Positions 47,509 through 56,979 are shown, counted from the first letter of the stretch. The stretch: DNA of 64,000 bases from an uncultured Eubacteriales bacterium (GCA_900543085.1 UQQF01000004.1:1-64000); one strand, 5' to 3'. Program-made: numbers and translations. The notes: generated from the letters alone by a model not told the origin.

Positions 47509-47562
47509 CTCATGGTACAGGGCGGGAACATCACGGATGGTGCTTCCGTCTTGTACCATGAG
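47509..47562. repeat. 54-bp inverted repeat that encodes similar peptides on both strands
   Basis: Perfect 11-bp ends (CTCATGGTACA and TGTACCATGAG) continue as an imperfect palindrome. Starting with ATG just inside each end, plus strand reads MVQGGNITDGASVLYHE and minus strand MVQDGSTIRDVPALYHE. It lies between convergent genes. It may be a copy of a dispersed palindromic element. Confidence 0.7.
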
Positions 47563-47615
47563 TCCGTTTTAACGGCCTCGCTATGTAGCCCGGAGCTTTG
47601 CTCCGGGTCTCGCTT

Positions 47616-48992
47616 TTACGTTGCGGCGGATTCGCAGCAGCGGTAGCCGTTGTCGATATAGTGCGCAATGCAGCGTGCGCGCATTCGGCGTGTCGAGCAC
47701 ATGTCCGCACCGTCTCCACCGTTTACATCCAGATCCTCCGGCAGGACGAACTTGATGCAGCGGACAAGCACGTCTCTGCACCCGTTCTGACTGTGCGCCG
47801 GGATGGTCATGACCTTCATGCCGCGCTGATACTCCATCCCCGACTCGTCTACTTCCGTGAGTATGACGGCCATGGCCACCCGCCTGTCGGGGCAGACGCC
47901 GGTCAGCCTCACGTCGAGCTGGACGATGCGTCCAAGCCCCTCAAGCGCCACGTCGCCCATATCGAGGGTCGCCGCCTCCTCACAGCCGTCCACGCTGAGA
48001 TCCACAGGGACTGGGCACGGCTCGTTTACGACTATGCCGCAGTCTACAGTTACCGTCGGCTCCGGGAAGTTTACAACGTTCCCCTCGGTGTCCGTATAGG
48101 TTATCAGCTCGTTCACCGGCTTTGTGCCGGGCGTGCCCGCCGTGTGGCGGACGTAGAACTCGAGCTGCGCGGTTTCGCTCGCGCTCACGCCGAGCTCGGG
48201 TATGCTCCAGCGCAGGGTGGTGTCCGAGAGCTTCTCGGCCGTGCCCTTGCCGGGGCTGACAATGCTGGTAATCTCAAAGTCCGGGTTCACCTTCTCGTCG
48301 ATGACTATATTGGTCGCGCCGGTCTTGGAGATGTTCTCGGCCAGCTCGGCGAACAGCTCCTCCAGCTCCTCAGCGTCCGGGGTCACAGCCACGTGAGTCG
48401 CGGTCGGGTCGCTGGCCCACTCATTCAGCGCGTTTACGTCCACGCCGTCCGAGCCGAGCAGGCCGATGCAGTAGATGGTTATCCCCTGAGACTTGGCGTC
48501 GGCCGCAACAGGCGCCGGCGGAGACCCGGCCGTGGTCCGGCCGTCGGTGAACATCACTATGACGCGCGCATTGGAGCTGGCGTCGTCAAAGAGCCCGGCC
48601 GCCTTGCTGAAGGCGTCGGCGTGGTTGGTGTTGCCCATAGCCGCGAGCGCGTCTACCGCGTTTTTCAGCGCGTCGACGCTGGTTATGAGCTGCGTGTTGG
48701 CCACGGCAGTGTCTGCAAAGCTCACTACGCCTATACGGCTCCCCGAACCTATCTGACCGTCGGCGGAGCCGCCGGTCGCCTCGGATATGATGTCGATGAA
48801 GGTCTTGGCTCCGAGCTTCATATTTGCCATAGGCTCTCCCGTCATGCTCCCGGAGCGGTCGAGAACCAGCGCGATGTCGGTGGGATTGGTCACGATGTCC
48901 GGCGCCGCGGTGAGCGCCAGCGTCACGCGCAGCGAGCCGTCGCAGTCGATGCGGTCGGCGCTTACAAGTTTGTTGGAATTGGTTATACCCAT
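47616..48992 (-). CDS. von Willebrand factor A domain protein, no signal peptide
   Basis: 458 residues from ATG 48992 (GGAGGAACGAC upstream). Residues 1-40 (GITNSNKLVSADRIDCDGSL) lead into a VWA domain with a full metal-ion-dependent adhesion site: DRSGSM, the Thr in MGNTNHADAF, and FTDGRTTAG. A beta-sandwich domain follows around 240-330 (a DUF11-like YVRHTAGTPGTKPVNELITY). The C-terminal 100 residues carry eight or more cysteines, perhaps disulfides or metal sites. With no secretion signal the protein seems to be released by another route or to be intracellular, as in spore or gas-vesicle-like assemblies; its role is not known. Confidence 0.85.
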   Translation of the reverse strand: MGITNSNKLVSADRIDCDGSLRVTLALTAAPDIVTNPTDIALVLDRSGSMTGEPMANMKLGAKTFIDIISEATGGSADGQIGSGSRIGVVSFADTAVANTQLITSVDALKNAVDALAAMGNTNHADAFSKAAGLFDDASSNARVIVMFTDGRTTAGSPPAPVAADAKSQGITIYCIGLLGSDGVDVNALNEWASDPTATHVAVTPDAEELEELFAELAENISKTGATNIVIDEKVNPDFEITSIVSPGKGTAEKLSDTTLRWSIPELGVSASETAQLEFYVRHTAGTPGTKPVNELITYTDTEGNVVNFPEPTVTVDCGIVVNEPCPVPVDLSVDGCEEAATLDMGDVALEGLGRIVQLDVRLTGVCPDRRVAMAVILTEVDESGMEYQRGMKVMTIPAHSQNGCRDVLVRCIKFVLPEDLDVNGGDGADMCSTRRMRARCIAHYIDNGYRCCESAAT

Positions 48993-49078
48993 GTCGTTCC
49001 TCCTTTTGAGAGTTCGGAACATTCTATTCCCCGCACCGTGCAAGTGTGCTATAATGTGACAAAATCGGAGGTGAGGCG

Positions 49079-49915
49079 GTGAAACGAAGGGTGTTCGTAC
49101 TGATAATAGCAGCCGCCCTTGTGCTGGCGCTGCTCATCTGGCTGCTGTGGGCAAACTCGTCGCCGGCAGCCACGCAGGTTACCGTCGCCTCCGGCGCGCT
49201 GCCCGAGGCGTTCGAGGGCTTCAAAATCGCCCACGTGTCCGATTTGCACAGCGCAGTGTTCGGCAGGAAAAACGAAAAGCTGCTGTCGCTCATCCGCGCC
49301 GCGAAGCCGGACATCATAGCCATAACCGGCGACCTGATAGACTCCAGGCACACGGATATCGACTCCGCCCTGGCCTTTGTGGAGGCCGCAGCGGAGATAG
49401 CCCCGGTCTACTATGTCACCGGCAACCACGAATCCAGACTGGACTTTGACGAGATAGAGCCGCGGCTTATCGCCGCCGGGGCGCGCGTGCTGCGAAACGA
49501 GGCCGAGGACATCGGGCGCGGCGGCGAGCGCATACGGCTGGCGGGCATAGACGACCCCAGCTTCATCCGTACCGGCGGGACAGCCGAGGAGCGCGCCGCC
49601 GCAGAGCTGGAGCAGCTGGGAGATGGCGGCGGCACATTCACCGTGCTCCTCGCCCACCGTCCGGAGCTTGTCGAGGTCTACGCCGGATACGGCGCCGGCC
49701 TGGTGCTGAGCGGGCACGCCCACGGCGGGCAGGTTCGCCTGCCGCTCCTCGGCGGGCTGTACGCGCCGGGTCAGGGGCTGCTGCCGGAGTACGACTCCGG
49801 GCTTTACAGCCTGGGCGAAACGCAGATGGTCGTCTCGCGCGGCCTGGGAAACAGCGTGGCGCCGCTGCGCGTGAACAACCGCCCGGAGCTTGTGATCGTG
49901 ACTCTTTCGCGCTGA
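49079..49915 (+). CDS. Membrane-anchored metallophosphoesterase (YaeI/YkuE-like)
   Basis: 278 residues from GTG 49079 with GGAGGTGAGG upstream. One N-terminal helix (VFVLIIAAALVLALLIWLLW) anchors it. The two-metal phosphoesterase motifs are HVSDLHSAVFG, GDLIDS, GNHES, LLAHRPEL and SGHAHGGQ. YkuE/LpxH-like members hydrolyse phosphodiesters of lipid or nucleotide type at the membrane. Convergent with the VanW gene, from which a shared terminator separates it. Confidence 0.93.
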   Translation: MKRRVFVLIIAAALVLALLIWLLWANSSPAATQVTVASGALPEAFEGFKIAHVSDLHSAVFGRKNEKLLSLIRAAKPDIIAITGDLIDSRHTDIDSALAFVEAAAEIAPVYYVTGNHESRLDFDEIEPRLIAAGARVLRNEAEDIGRGGERIRLAGIDDPSFIRTGGTAEERAAAELEQLGDGGGTFTVLLAHRPELVEVYAGYGAGLVLSGHAHGGQVRLPLLGGLYAPGQGLLPEYDSGLYSLGETQMVVSRGLGNSVAPLRVNNRPELVIVTLSR

Positions 49916-49918
49916 CGC

Positions 49919-49959
49919 AAAAAGGCTCTCAGTCCCCACCGGGACTGAGAGCCTTTTTT
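49919..49959. terminator. Bidirectional terminator between phosphoesterase and VanW genes
   Basis: AAAAAGGCTCTCAGTCCC with its complement and TTTTTT in both directions. Confidence 0.93.
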
Positions 49960-51782
49960 CATTCTGTGCCGTCCACCGGCTCGGTCGGCTCCGCGCTGGG
50001 CGCGGGCGTGGCCGTGGGCGTCGGCGTCGGGTAGACGATGTTCTCCTCGTGGTAGTGGTACACGCTGCTGGCCTCGGCGGTGCGGGAGATGAGCGTGCCG
50101 TCGGAGGCGTAGACGCAGCGGTGCGTCTGTGCGGTGTAGCCGGTGGCGACGTCGGGGTAGTCGCTGTTCGTGTAGATGTACCCCGTCACGGCGTGCTCCA
50201 TCACCACGTAGGTGCCCTCGGTGTTCGTGCCGACTATGTGCACCGTGCAGGTGTTGCTCGCCGTGTCGACGCTGGCGACTATCTTGATGGGCCAGTCGGT
50301 GTTGTTGGTGAACTTGAACTCCGGTCCTCCCCAGCTGACCGTCGCATCCAAGCCCGCCGGGAGGTAATTCACCGGGAAGTAATGGCAGCTGCGCACGTCT
50401 ATTTGCAGGTTGGCCAGCAGCGCGGCGTAGTACAGCGAGCTGGAGACCTGGCAGATGCCGCCGCCGACCTCCTGCACGACCTCGCCGCCGGAATACGCCC
50501 CGGCAGCCTTGTAGCCGCGCTCGGTGGTGCGCTCGCCCAGGCACTGGTTGTAGTCGAACTGCTCGCCGGGCATGAGCACCACTTCGTTTATGGAGTTGGC
50601 CGCAAGCTGGACATTGTTGATCCGGTTGGCCGTGCTGCCGGAGAGGCTTGTAACCACCGGGTCTCCGAAGTCCCACGAGAAAAGCAGCTCCTCGTATTGC
50701 TCGGTGGTGTACTCCGGCTCGGTTATCTCGGCCGGTATCTCCACGGTCTCGCCGACCTCGGCGGCGTCCCAAAGGCGCTGAGCCTCGGCGGTGTCGAAGT
50801 CCACGCCGGTCACGCTCTCGGTCACCTCGCCGCTCTCCTTGTCGTAGGTCGCGCTGACGGCCTCGCGGTACACGGTGTCGTGGAGGCTGTTCACGTCCAG
50901 CTCCTCGCCCTGCGTGTCGGCCACCTCGTACTCGAGCGCGCCGTAGCGGCGCTCGGCCAGGGCGGTGCAGATAAGCGTGGTCAGCTCGTCCACGTCTATG
51001 CCGATGCTGGACGCGCCCTTGACCACACGGATAACCTTCTCCTCCTCGTCCACCTCCACACCGGAGGTCTGGAGGTCGTTGAGTATGTCCGTGACCGTGC
51101 TCTGCACCAGGCTGCGCACGGCGGTCTCGTCGACGTCTATCTCCACTTCCACGCCCGCGCCGGAGATCATGCAGCTTATGTAGCGACCCAGGCAGGCGAA
51201 GATGTTGCCGTCGTGGCAGTAGTCGTAGGCCGTCTGCGCGGCCTGCTGAGCCGTGACGGAAGCCCCGGCCTCCGAGGCCTGGACCGTCAGCGTGCGCTCC
51301 ATCGGCAAGGCCACGGTCACCGTCTCGTTCTCGTTTGACCAGCCGGAGTTCTCCAGCTCATACGCGGCCTCGGTGACGGTCATGCCGCCGAGATTCACGC
51401 CGCTGATGGTCACGTTCGGGTAAATGACGTCGCTGCCGGAGACGTAGAAGCCGAAGCCGATCACGGCGATCAGGATAACGGCCACGACGCTCGCGGCTAT
51501 TATGGCGGCCTTTTTCGCTCCGCCGCCCTTGCGCGGCCTGGCGGGCTGGGGCTTTGCCCCGGCTCCGGCGCTCCCGGCCGCGGTCTGAGCGGCGCTCTTT
51601 TGGGTCGGAGGCGAGTTCTTTCCCGACCCGGCGTATTCGCGGTAAGCCTGGTTGCGCGCCTTGTCGGCCTTTTTGCGCGCCTGCTCGCGCGCCCGGTTGG
51701 CCTTGGCCTCGCTCACCGGCTCAAAGGACGCCGTGTCCCGGCTGACGCGCGGCCTGTGGCTGTCGTTACCAAACAGTTTCAT
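49959..51782 (-). CDS. VanW family protein with peptidoglycan-binding domain
   Basis: 607 residues from ATG 51782 (CGAGGAC upstream). A cytoplasmic basic N-terminus (about 85 residues, many Arg/Lys/Ala) is followed by one membrane helix (AAIIAASVVAVILIAVIGFGFYV). Then come two copies of the PG_binding_4 (YoaR) domain around residues 120-350, and the VanW domain (PGEQFDYNQCLGERTTERGYKAAGAYSGGEVVQEVGGGICQVSSSLYYAAL). The C-terminus is a Pro/Thr/Ala-rich tail. VanW proteins are cell-wall associated and of unknown biochemical role; some are vancomycin-operon partners. It lies downstream of hemW by 19 bases. Confidence 0.93.
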   Translation of the reverse strand: MKLFGNDSHRPRVSRDTASFEPVSEAKANRAREQARKKADKARNQAYREYAGSGKNSPPTQKSAAQTAAGSAGAGAKPQPARPRKGGGAKKAAIIAASVVAVILIAVIGFGFYVSGSDVIYPNVTISGVNLGGMTVTEAAYELENSGWSNENETVTVALPMERTLTVQASEAGASVTAQQAAQTAYDYCHDGNIFACLGRYISCMISGAGVEVEIDVDETAVRSLVQSTVTDILNDLQTSGVEVDEEEKVIRVVKGASSIGIDVDELTTLICTALAERRYGALEYEVADTQGEELDVNSLHDTVYREAVSATYDKESGEVTESVTGVDFDTAEAQRLWDAAEVGETVEIPAEITEPEYTTEQYEELLFSWDFGDPVVTSLSGSTANRINNVQLAANSINEVVLMPGEQFDYNQCLGERTTERGYKAAGAYSGGEVVQEVGGGICQVSSSLYYAALLANLQIDVRSCHYFPVNYLPAGLDATVSWGGPEFKFTNNTDWPIKIVASVDTASNTCTVHIVGTNTEGTYVVMEHAVTGYIYTNSDYPDVATGYTAQTHRCVYASDGTLISRTAEASSVYHYHEENIVYPTPTPTATPAPSAEPTEPVDGTE

Positions 51783-51801
51783 CTTTTTGTCCTCGTACTG
51801 A

Positions 51802-53073
51802 TTATTTTTTCTCGCCCGCAGCACGTCTGGCGTACTGCTCGCGGAAGATCTCCTCGTCGCCGGGCGGGAGTACGGTCTTCTCCTCCGCGTCGAACGCAGG
51901 CTTCATCCACGGGTTGACGGCCACGCGCGTACCGCTCTGAGCCTCGAGCAGCGCGCCTATCAGCAGGTTCGACAGCAGGAAGCCCTGAGCCGTGAACCGC
52001 CAGCGGCCTTCCTCCTGCCTTGCCCAGCCCTTCTCTGCAAAGAGCCTCAGCGTCCGCTCCAGCGGCGCGAAGTCCGCGCGGTACACGCTGGTGTACTCGT
52101 CGGCCTCAATGCCCATCGCCGTGCGCATGCCCAGCATGATGTACTCGCTTCCGCGCTCGACGTTCGTTATGGGCGTGTACTCGTCGACGATGTTCTGCTC
52201 TCGCAGCACGCCCACGATGTACTGGTCGGCGTCCTTGACGTAGGAAAACCGCGCGCCGTCCATGCAGGAGTGCGCCCCCGCTCCGAAGCCCAGGTACTCG
52301 CCCAGGCGCCAATAGCGCATGTTGTGCTTGGACTCGTAGCCGGGTATGGCGAAGTTTGAGATCTCGTACTGCTTGTAGCCGTAGTGCTCCAGCGTCTCGA
52401 CCGCGTAGAGGTACATGTCCGCCTGCTCGTCGTCGCCGGGCAGGAAGGGCGAGCCGTTGTACCGCTCGTACATGGGCGTGCCCGGCTCGAGCGTCAGGCC
52501 GTAGCAGCTTATGTGCTCCGGCCGCAGCTCTATAACGCGCATGAGCGTGTCCGCCCAGTCGCCCTTGGTCTGGCTGGGCAGGCCGTAGATGAGGTCGACG
52601 CTGACATTGTCAAAGCCCGCCTCACGCGCGGTGCTCATGGCGATCTCGGCCTGCTTCCAGTTGTGGCGGCGGCCTATGAGCTTGAGTATGTCGTTGTTAG
52701 CGCTCTGCACGCCCATGCTCAGGCGGTTGAAGCCCTCCTTGCGGAGCTTGGCCAGCTCCTTGAACACGGCGCTGTCGGGGTTGACCTCGACGGTGACCTC
52801 GCAGTCGCGCAGCACGCTGCCGCTGGCCTTCAGCTCGTCCCACAGCTCTATAAGGCGTCTGGCGCCGTAATAGCTCGGCGTGCCGCCGCCGAAGTACACC
52901 GTGTCGACGTACCGGCCTTTTAGCGCGCCGTAGCTCTCGCGTATGTGCTCCACCAGCGCGTCCTGGTACTTGGGCATTAGCCTGTCGCAGCCGGCCAGCG
53001 AATAGAAGTCGCAGTACGAACACTTAGAGGCGCAAAACGGTATGTGGATGTATATGCCGAGGGTGTTGTCCAT
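51802..53073 (-). CDS. hemW: HemW heme chaperone/coproporphyrinogen-like radical SAM enzyme
   Basis: 423 residues from the ATG at 53073 (AGGAGAAG upstream). The radical-SAM cluster is CASKCSYCDFYS near residue 18. VYFGGGTPSYYG, SMGVQSANNDILK and the later region SVDLIYGLPSQT and SCYGLTLEPGTPMYER are typical of HemW rather than HemN; the HemN-type C-terminal region with a DFHQ loop is absent. HemW binds heme and passes it to respiratory proteins; coproporphyrinogen oxidation is unlikely. It ends 19 bases before VanW. Confidence 0.9.
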   Translation of the reverse strand: MDNTLGIYIHIPFCASKCSYCDFYSLAGCDRLMPKYQDALVEHIRESYGALKGRYVDTVYFGGGTPSYYGARRLIELWDELKASGSVLRDCEVTVEVNPDSAVFKELAKLRKEGFNRLSMGVQSANNDILKLIGRRHNWKQAEIAMSTAREAGFDNVSVDLIYGLPSQTKGDWADTLMRVIELRPEHISCYGLTLEPGTPMYERYNGSPFLPGDDEQADMYLYAVETLEHYGYKQYEISNFAIPGYESKHNMRYWRLGEYLGFGAGAHSCMDGARFSYVKDADQYIVGVLREQNIVDEYTPITNVERGSEYIMLGMRTAMGIEADEYTSVYRADFAPLERTLRLFAEKGWARQEEGRWRFTAQGFLLSNLLIGALLEAQSGTRVAVNPWMKPAFDAEEKTVLPPGDEEIFREQYARRAAGEKK

Positions 53074-53198
53074 GTGGCGCTTCTCCTTTTGTCGCATTGT
53101 GCAGCGGCGTATTGACGTCGCGCCGGCCGTCGTATATCAGACGAGCGGCCGCGGCATAAAGACGCACACTCCGAAAAAATCGCTCAAGCCCGTACCTC

Positions 53199-55112
53199 TC
53201 AGAACAGGGAGCAGACTTCCTCCGCGTAGGCGCCGGGGTCGTCCAGCTCCTCGCCGGCCATGAGCAGAGCCTGGGCGTGGAGGATGTCCACCAGCTTCTT
53301 CGCACGGTCGGGGTCGGCCTTCACGTCGCGCTCCAGCGCAGCGAAGGCGGGGCTCTCGGCGTTCAGCTCGAGCACGCGCCTCGCCTTGGGCAGCTCCATG
53401 CCCGTGGGCGGGAGCTTCTTGAAGTAGCGCTCCATCTCCAGCGTGACGCTGCCCTCGGTAGTCAGGCAGACCGGGGCGCTGACCAGCTTGTGGCTGAGAC
53501 GCACGACGGCGACCTTGTCGCCCAGCGTCTCGCGCACGAAGTCGAGCGTGTCCTTGACCTCGGCCTCCTTGGCCTCCAGCTCCTTCTTCTCCTCCTCGGT
53601 CTCAAGCCCGAGGTCGTCGGTGACTATGTTGCAGAATTTCTTTCCGTCCTGTTCGCGGAGCTGCTCGACGATGTACTCGTCCACCTCGTCGGTCATGCAC
53701 AGCAGCTCGTAGCCCTTGGAACGCACCAGCTCGGCCTGCGGCAGGCGCAGGATCTTGCCCACGCTCTCGCCGACGGCGTAATATATGACGCTTTGAGCCT
53801 CGGGCATGTTCCCGGCGTACTCCTTCAGCGTGCTGGTCTTGTCCACGTCCGTGTGATAGAGCAGCAGCTCGCGCAGGCTCTCTATGTCCTGGCCGTAGTT
53901 GGCCACCGCGCCGTAGCGCAGCTGGCGGCCGTAGTTGGCGTAGAACTGCTCGTACTTCGGCCGGTCGTTCTGGAGCATCTTGATAAGCTCGTTCTTGATG
54001 CGCTTGTTGATGTTCTGCGCGATGAGCTTGAGCTGCCTGTCGTGCTGAAGCATCTCGCGCGAGATGTTCAGGCTCAGGTCGGGGGAGTCGACTATACCGC
54101 GCACGAAGTAAAAGCTCTCCGCCAGCACGTCCGCGCAGTGCTCCATAATCATGACGCCGCTGGAGTACAGCTCCAGACCCGGCTCGTAGGAGCTGGTCAT
54201 GTAGTCGAGCAGCTGCCTGCCGGGTATGAACAGCAGCGCCTTGTAGCTCACCTGGCCTTCGGCGTTTATGCGGATGACACAGGCGGGGTCGGTGGTGTCG
54301 TGCCAGTGCTCCTTGTAGAAGTTCATGCAGTCCTCGTCGCTGACCTCGCTCTTGGAGCGCTGCCAGATGGGTATCTGGGAGTTGATGGTCTCGCGCTCGA
54401 CCGTGGTGACGGTCTCGTACTTGGGCGAGCCGTCGTCGTTCTTCTCACCTGTCTCCTTCATCTCGGGGCGCTCTATGTCCATCTGGATGGGCCAGCGGAT
54501 GTAGTCGGAGTACTTCTTGACCAGGCGCATTATCTTCCAGGCCTGGAGGTAGTCGCCGTAGCGCTCGTTGTCGTCGTCGGGCTTAATGTGCATGATGACG
54601 TCGGTGCCGACGCCGTCCTTCTCGCACTCCGTGACGGTGTAGCCGTCGGCGCCCTCGCTCTCCCACTTGTAGGCGGTGTCGGCGCCGAAGGCCTTGGAGA
54701 TGACGGTGACCTTGTCGGAGACCATGAATGCGCTGTAGAAGCCGACGCCGAACTGGCCTATGATGTCCGTATCCGCGGCGGAATTCTCCTCGCCTGCGTG
54801 CTCGGCCTTGAAGGCCATGGAGCCGCTCTTGGCGATGACGCCGAGGTTCTGCTCCAGCTCGTCCCGGGTCATGCCTATGCCGTTGTCGCTGACGGTCAGA
54901 GTCCTGGCCTCGTTGTCGGCGGTGATGAATATGCGGAAGTCCTCACGGTTCATGCCGACCGTGTCGTCGGTCAGCGAGCGGTAGCTCAGCTTGTCTATCG
55001 CGTCGGACGCGTTGGATATTATCTCACGCAGGAATATCTCCTTGTGCGTGTAGATGGAGTTGATCATCAGGTCGAGCAGCCTCTTGCTCTCGGCCTTGAA
55101 CTGTTTTTTCAT
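53199..55112 (-). CDS. htpG: Molecular chaperone HtpG (Hsp90)
   Basis: 637 residues from ATG 55112 (GGAGGCATAAAT upstream); the open frame extends further upstream but without a site. GHKL ATPase motifs: IISNASDAIDKLSY, DNGIGMTRDELEQNLG and GQFGVGFYSAFMV; the middle domain continues (KDEHWHD- and NISREMLQ-type) and the C-terminal dimer domain has FAALERDVKADPDRAKKLVD. It refolds stress-damaged proteins in the cytoplasm. No CIRCE element is found upstream; a sigma-A promoter and a GC hairpin (GCAGACGC-GGC-GCGTCTGC, 55210-55228) form its 140-base leader. Confidence 0.97.
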   Translation of the reverse strand: MKKQFKAESKRLLDLMINSIYTHKEIFLREIISNASDAIDKLSYRSLTDDTVGMNREDFRIFITADNEARTLTVSDNGIGMTRDELEQNLGVIAKSGSMAFKAEHAGEENSAADTDIIGQFGVGFYSAFMVSDKVTVISKAFGADTAYKWESEGADGYTVTECEKDGVGTDVIMHIKPDDDNERYGDYLQAWKIMRLVKKYSDYIRWPIQMDIERPEMKETGEKNDDGSPKYETVTTVERETINSQIPIWQRSKSEVSDEDCMNFYKEHWHDTTDPACVIRINAEGQVSYKALLFIPGRQLLDYMTSSYEPGLELYSSGVMIMEHCADVLAESFYFVRGIVDSPDLSLNISREMLQHDRQLKLIAQNINKRIKNELIKMLQNDRPKYEQFYANYGRQLRYGAVANYGQDIESLRELLLYHTDVDKTSTLKEYAGNMPEAQSVIYYAVGESVGKILRLPQAELVRSKGYELLCMTDEVDEYIVEQLREQDGKKFCNIVTDDLGLETEEEKKELEAKEAEVKDTLDFVRETLGDKVAVVRLSHKLVSAPVCLTTEGSVTLEMERYFKKLPPTGMELPKARRVLELNAESPAFAALERDVKADPDRAKKLVDILHAQALLMAGEELDDPGAYAEEVCSLF

Positions 55113-55251
55113 ATTTATGCCTCCAATGTAATGATATACGTTATTAAAAACACGCCCTCCCGCGCAGCGGCGGCTGCGGCGGGGCTCGGCGTAAATGAAG
55201 CGGGGCAAAGCAGACGCGGCGCGTCTGCCCGCAGTGTTTCCGTAATTAGTT

Positions 55252-55279
55252 ATTATAGCACATTGCCGCAATAATTCAA
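55252..55279 (-). promoter_or_regulatory. Promoter of htpG
   Basis: TTGAAT (55279-55274), 16-base spacer, TATAAT (55257-55252) on the minus strand, about 140 bases before the ATG. Confidence 0.8.
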
Positions 55280-55352
55280 TCCTCATGAGCTTGCTAATAT
55301 ACACCGCGTCGTATATAATTAGCTGTAGACTCGAGCCTTGGGAGGCACAGCT

Positions 55353-55478
55353 ATGGTCGTACTGATTTCCGGCGCTTCACACACGGGAAAGACTCTGCTG
55401 GCGCAGCGGCTGACCGAGCGCCACGGCTGCGACTGTATTTTGATAGACGGAGAATACGATGTGGATCTGCAACTGTAA
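55353..55478 (+). pseudogene. Fragment of a P-loop kinase gene (41 codons)
   Basis: GGGAGG precedes ATG 55353. The product starts VVLISGASHTGKTLLAQRL, a Walker A at residues 7-14 followed by an aspartate-bearing strand (CILIDGEYD), then stops at TAA 55476-55478. Full-length relatives are about 170-200 residues, so this is a 5' remnant, truncated shortly after the P-loop. It precedes the AAA ATPase by 60 bases. Confidence 0.65.
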
Positions 55479-55539
55479 GTTGCACGAAACGCCTGTTTTA
55501 ATTATAATGGACACATGATTCATAGTTGGGGGGTAAGTC

Positions 55540-56979
55540 ATGCCATCTGTCTGGACACGCTCGTCGGACGAGCTGCACAAGGAATATATAGCCAACACCG
55601 AGGCCTTCTACCGCTCCACGGGGCGCGCCTCCGCCGCGGAGCTGGACGACTTCATGCGCAAATGCGCGCTGGGGCTGTGGAAAAACTCCAGCTCCGTCGC
55701 TCAATCGCACGTGGACGCCTACAACGCGCTGTACTCCAAGGGGCGCGAAGCCCCCGAGACGCTGCTGTGGGAGCTGACCGGCAAGATAGCCGCCGCGCGC
55801 GCCGCTCTGCCGCCCATGTTCGTCTGGTCCCTGGCCGAGCGCGACGCCGCCTCGGGCAAGGACAACTCCCGCGTCTTCGTGCGCATGGTCACGAACATAC
55901 TGCTGAGCCTGGCCGCCGCCGACGGCGAGATAAACCGCGCCGAGGCCGAGTACATCGCCGACGTGGCCGCAAGGCTGGAGGCCGTGTGCAACGCCTCCAA
56001 CGTCAAGGCCTCCAAGCGGCCGCTCGATCCCCTGGACTACGTCACCACCTCGGAGCCGTCGTTTATCGAGAAGGCTCCGCCCGCGCCCTCGGCCGCGCCG
56101 TCCGGCGAGGGCGAGGCCGCGGCCGAGACCGCGCCCAAGACCGAAGACGAGACCGCGGAGCCTCGCCGCTCGCTGGAGGAGCTGCTCGCCGAGCTGGACG
56201 GGCTGATCGGCCTGGACAGCGTCAAGGAGGAAGTCCGCTCGCTGGTGAACCTCGTGAAGGTTCGCAGGCTGCGCCTTGAAAACAACCTCCCCGCCGCGCC
56301 CGTGAGCCTGCACATGGTCTTCACCGGCAACCCGGGAACGGGCAAGACCACCGTGGCGCGCCTGCTCGGCGAGCTGTACGCGGCCATAGGCGCGCTAAGC
56401 AAAGGCCAGCTCGTGGAGGTCGACCGCTCTGGTCTGGTCGCCGGATACGTCGGGCAGACCGCCATCAAGACCGGGCAGGTGATAGAGAGCGCGCTGGGCG
56501 GCGTGCTGTTCATAGACGAGGCCTACTCCCTGGCCTCCGGCGGCGAGAACGACTTCGGCCGCGAGGCGATAGAGACCCTGCTCAAGGGCATGGAGGACCA
56601 CCGCGACGAGCTGGTCGTGATAGTGGCCGGCTACGACGGGCCGATGGAGAAGTTCATCTCCTCCAACCCCGGCCTTGAGTCGCGCTTCAACAAGTACATC
56701 CACTTCCCCGACTACACGCCGGAGGAGCTGCACGGCATCTTCATGCTGCAATGCGAAAAGCACGGCTACACTCTCTCCGCCGAGGCGGACGCGGCGCTCA
56801 AGGACTTACTCCGCCGCCTCTACGACACGCGCGACGAGAACTTCGGCAACGGCCGCACCGTGCGCAACCTGTTCGAGGACGCCATATCCCGTCAGGCCAA
56901 CCGAATCTCCGCGCTGGACTCCCCCACGCGCGACGAGCTTATGACCCTACTACCCGAAGATTTGGAGGACAAGGAATGA
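55540..56979 (+). CDS. CbbX/SpoVK-like AAA+ ATPase with N-terminal TerB-like region
   Basis: 479 residues. Residues 1-165 are helical and include LSLAAADGEINRAEAEYIADVAA, a TerB-like (tellurite/stress) pattern. An acidic, Ala/Pro/Glu-rich linker (APSAAPSGEGEAAAETAPKTE) covers residues 180-210. The AAA+ domain has Walker A GNPGTGKTTVARLLG (265-280), Walker B GVLFIDEAYSLA, sensor DHRDELVVIVAGYDGPMEKFISSNPGLESRFNK and an arginine finger. SpoVK and CbbX use this fold to remodel proteins. It is co-translated with the next gene (ATGA overlap), which is a HAD phosphatase, a pairing that recalls CbbX with CbbZ. Confidence 0.9.
   Translation: MPSVWTRSSDELHKEYIANTEAFYRSTGRASAAELDDFMRKCALGLWKNSSSVAQSHVDAYNALYSKGREAPETLLWELTGKIAAARAALPPMFVWSLAERDAASGKDNSRVFVRMVTNILLSLAAADGEINRAEAEYIADVAARLEAVCNASNVKASKRPLDPLDYVTTSEPSFIEKAPPAPSAAPSGEGEAAAETAPKTEDETAEPRRSLEELLAELDGLIGLDSVKEEVRSLVNLVKVRRLRLENNLPAAPVSLHMVFTGNPGTGKTTVARLLGELYAAIGALSKGQLVEVDRSGLVAGYVGQTAIKTGQVIESALGGVLFIDEAYSLASGGENDFGREAIETLLKGMEDHRDELVVIVAGYDGPMEKFISSNPGLESRFNKYIHFPDYTPEELHGIFMLQCEKHGYTLSAEADAALKDLLRRLYDTRDENFGNGRTVRNLFEDAISRQANRISALDSPTRDELMTLLPEDLEDKE

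Noticed and set aside
53277-55274. A 665-codon open frame on the plus strand opposite htpG
   Set aside because: Same explanation: antisense shadow of a strongly conserved GC-rich chaperone gene.
55113-55350. CIRCE heat-shock operator upstream of htpG
   Set aside because: No TTAGCACTC-N9-GAGTGCTAA sequence is present, even with mismatches; only a normal promoter and a GC hairpin are found.
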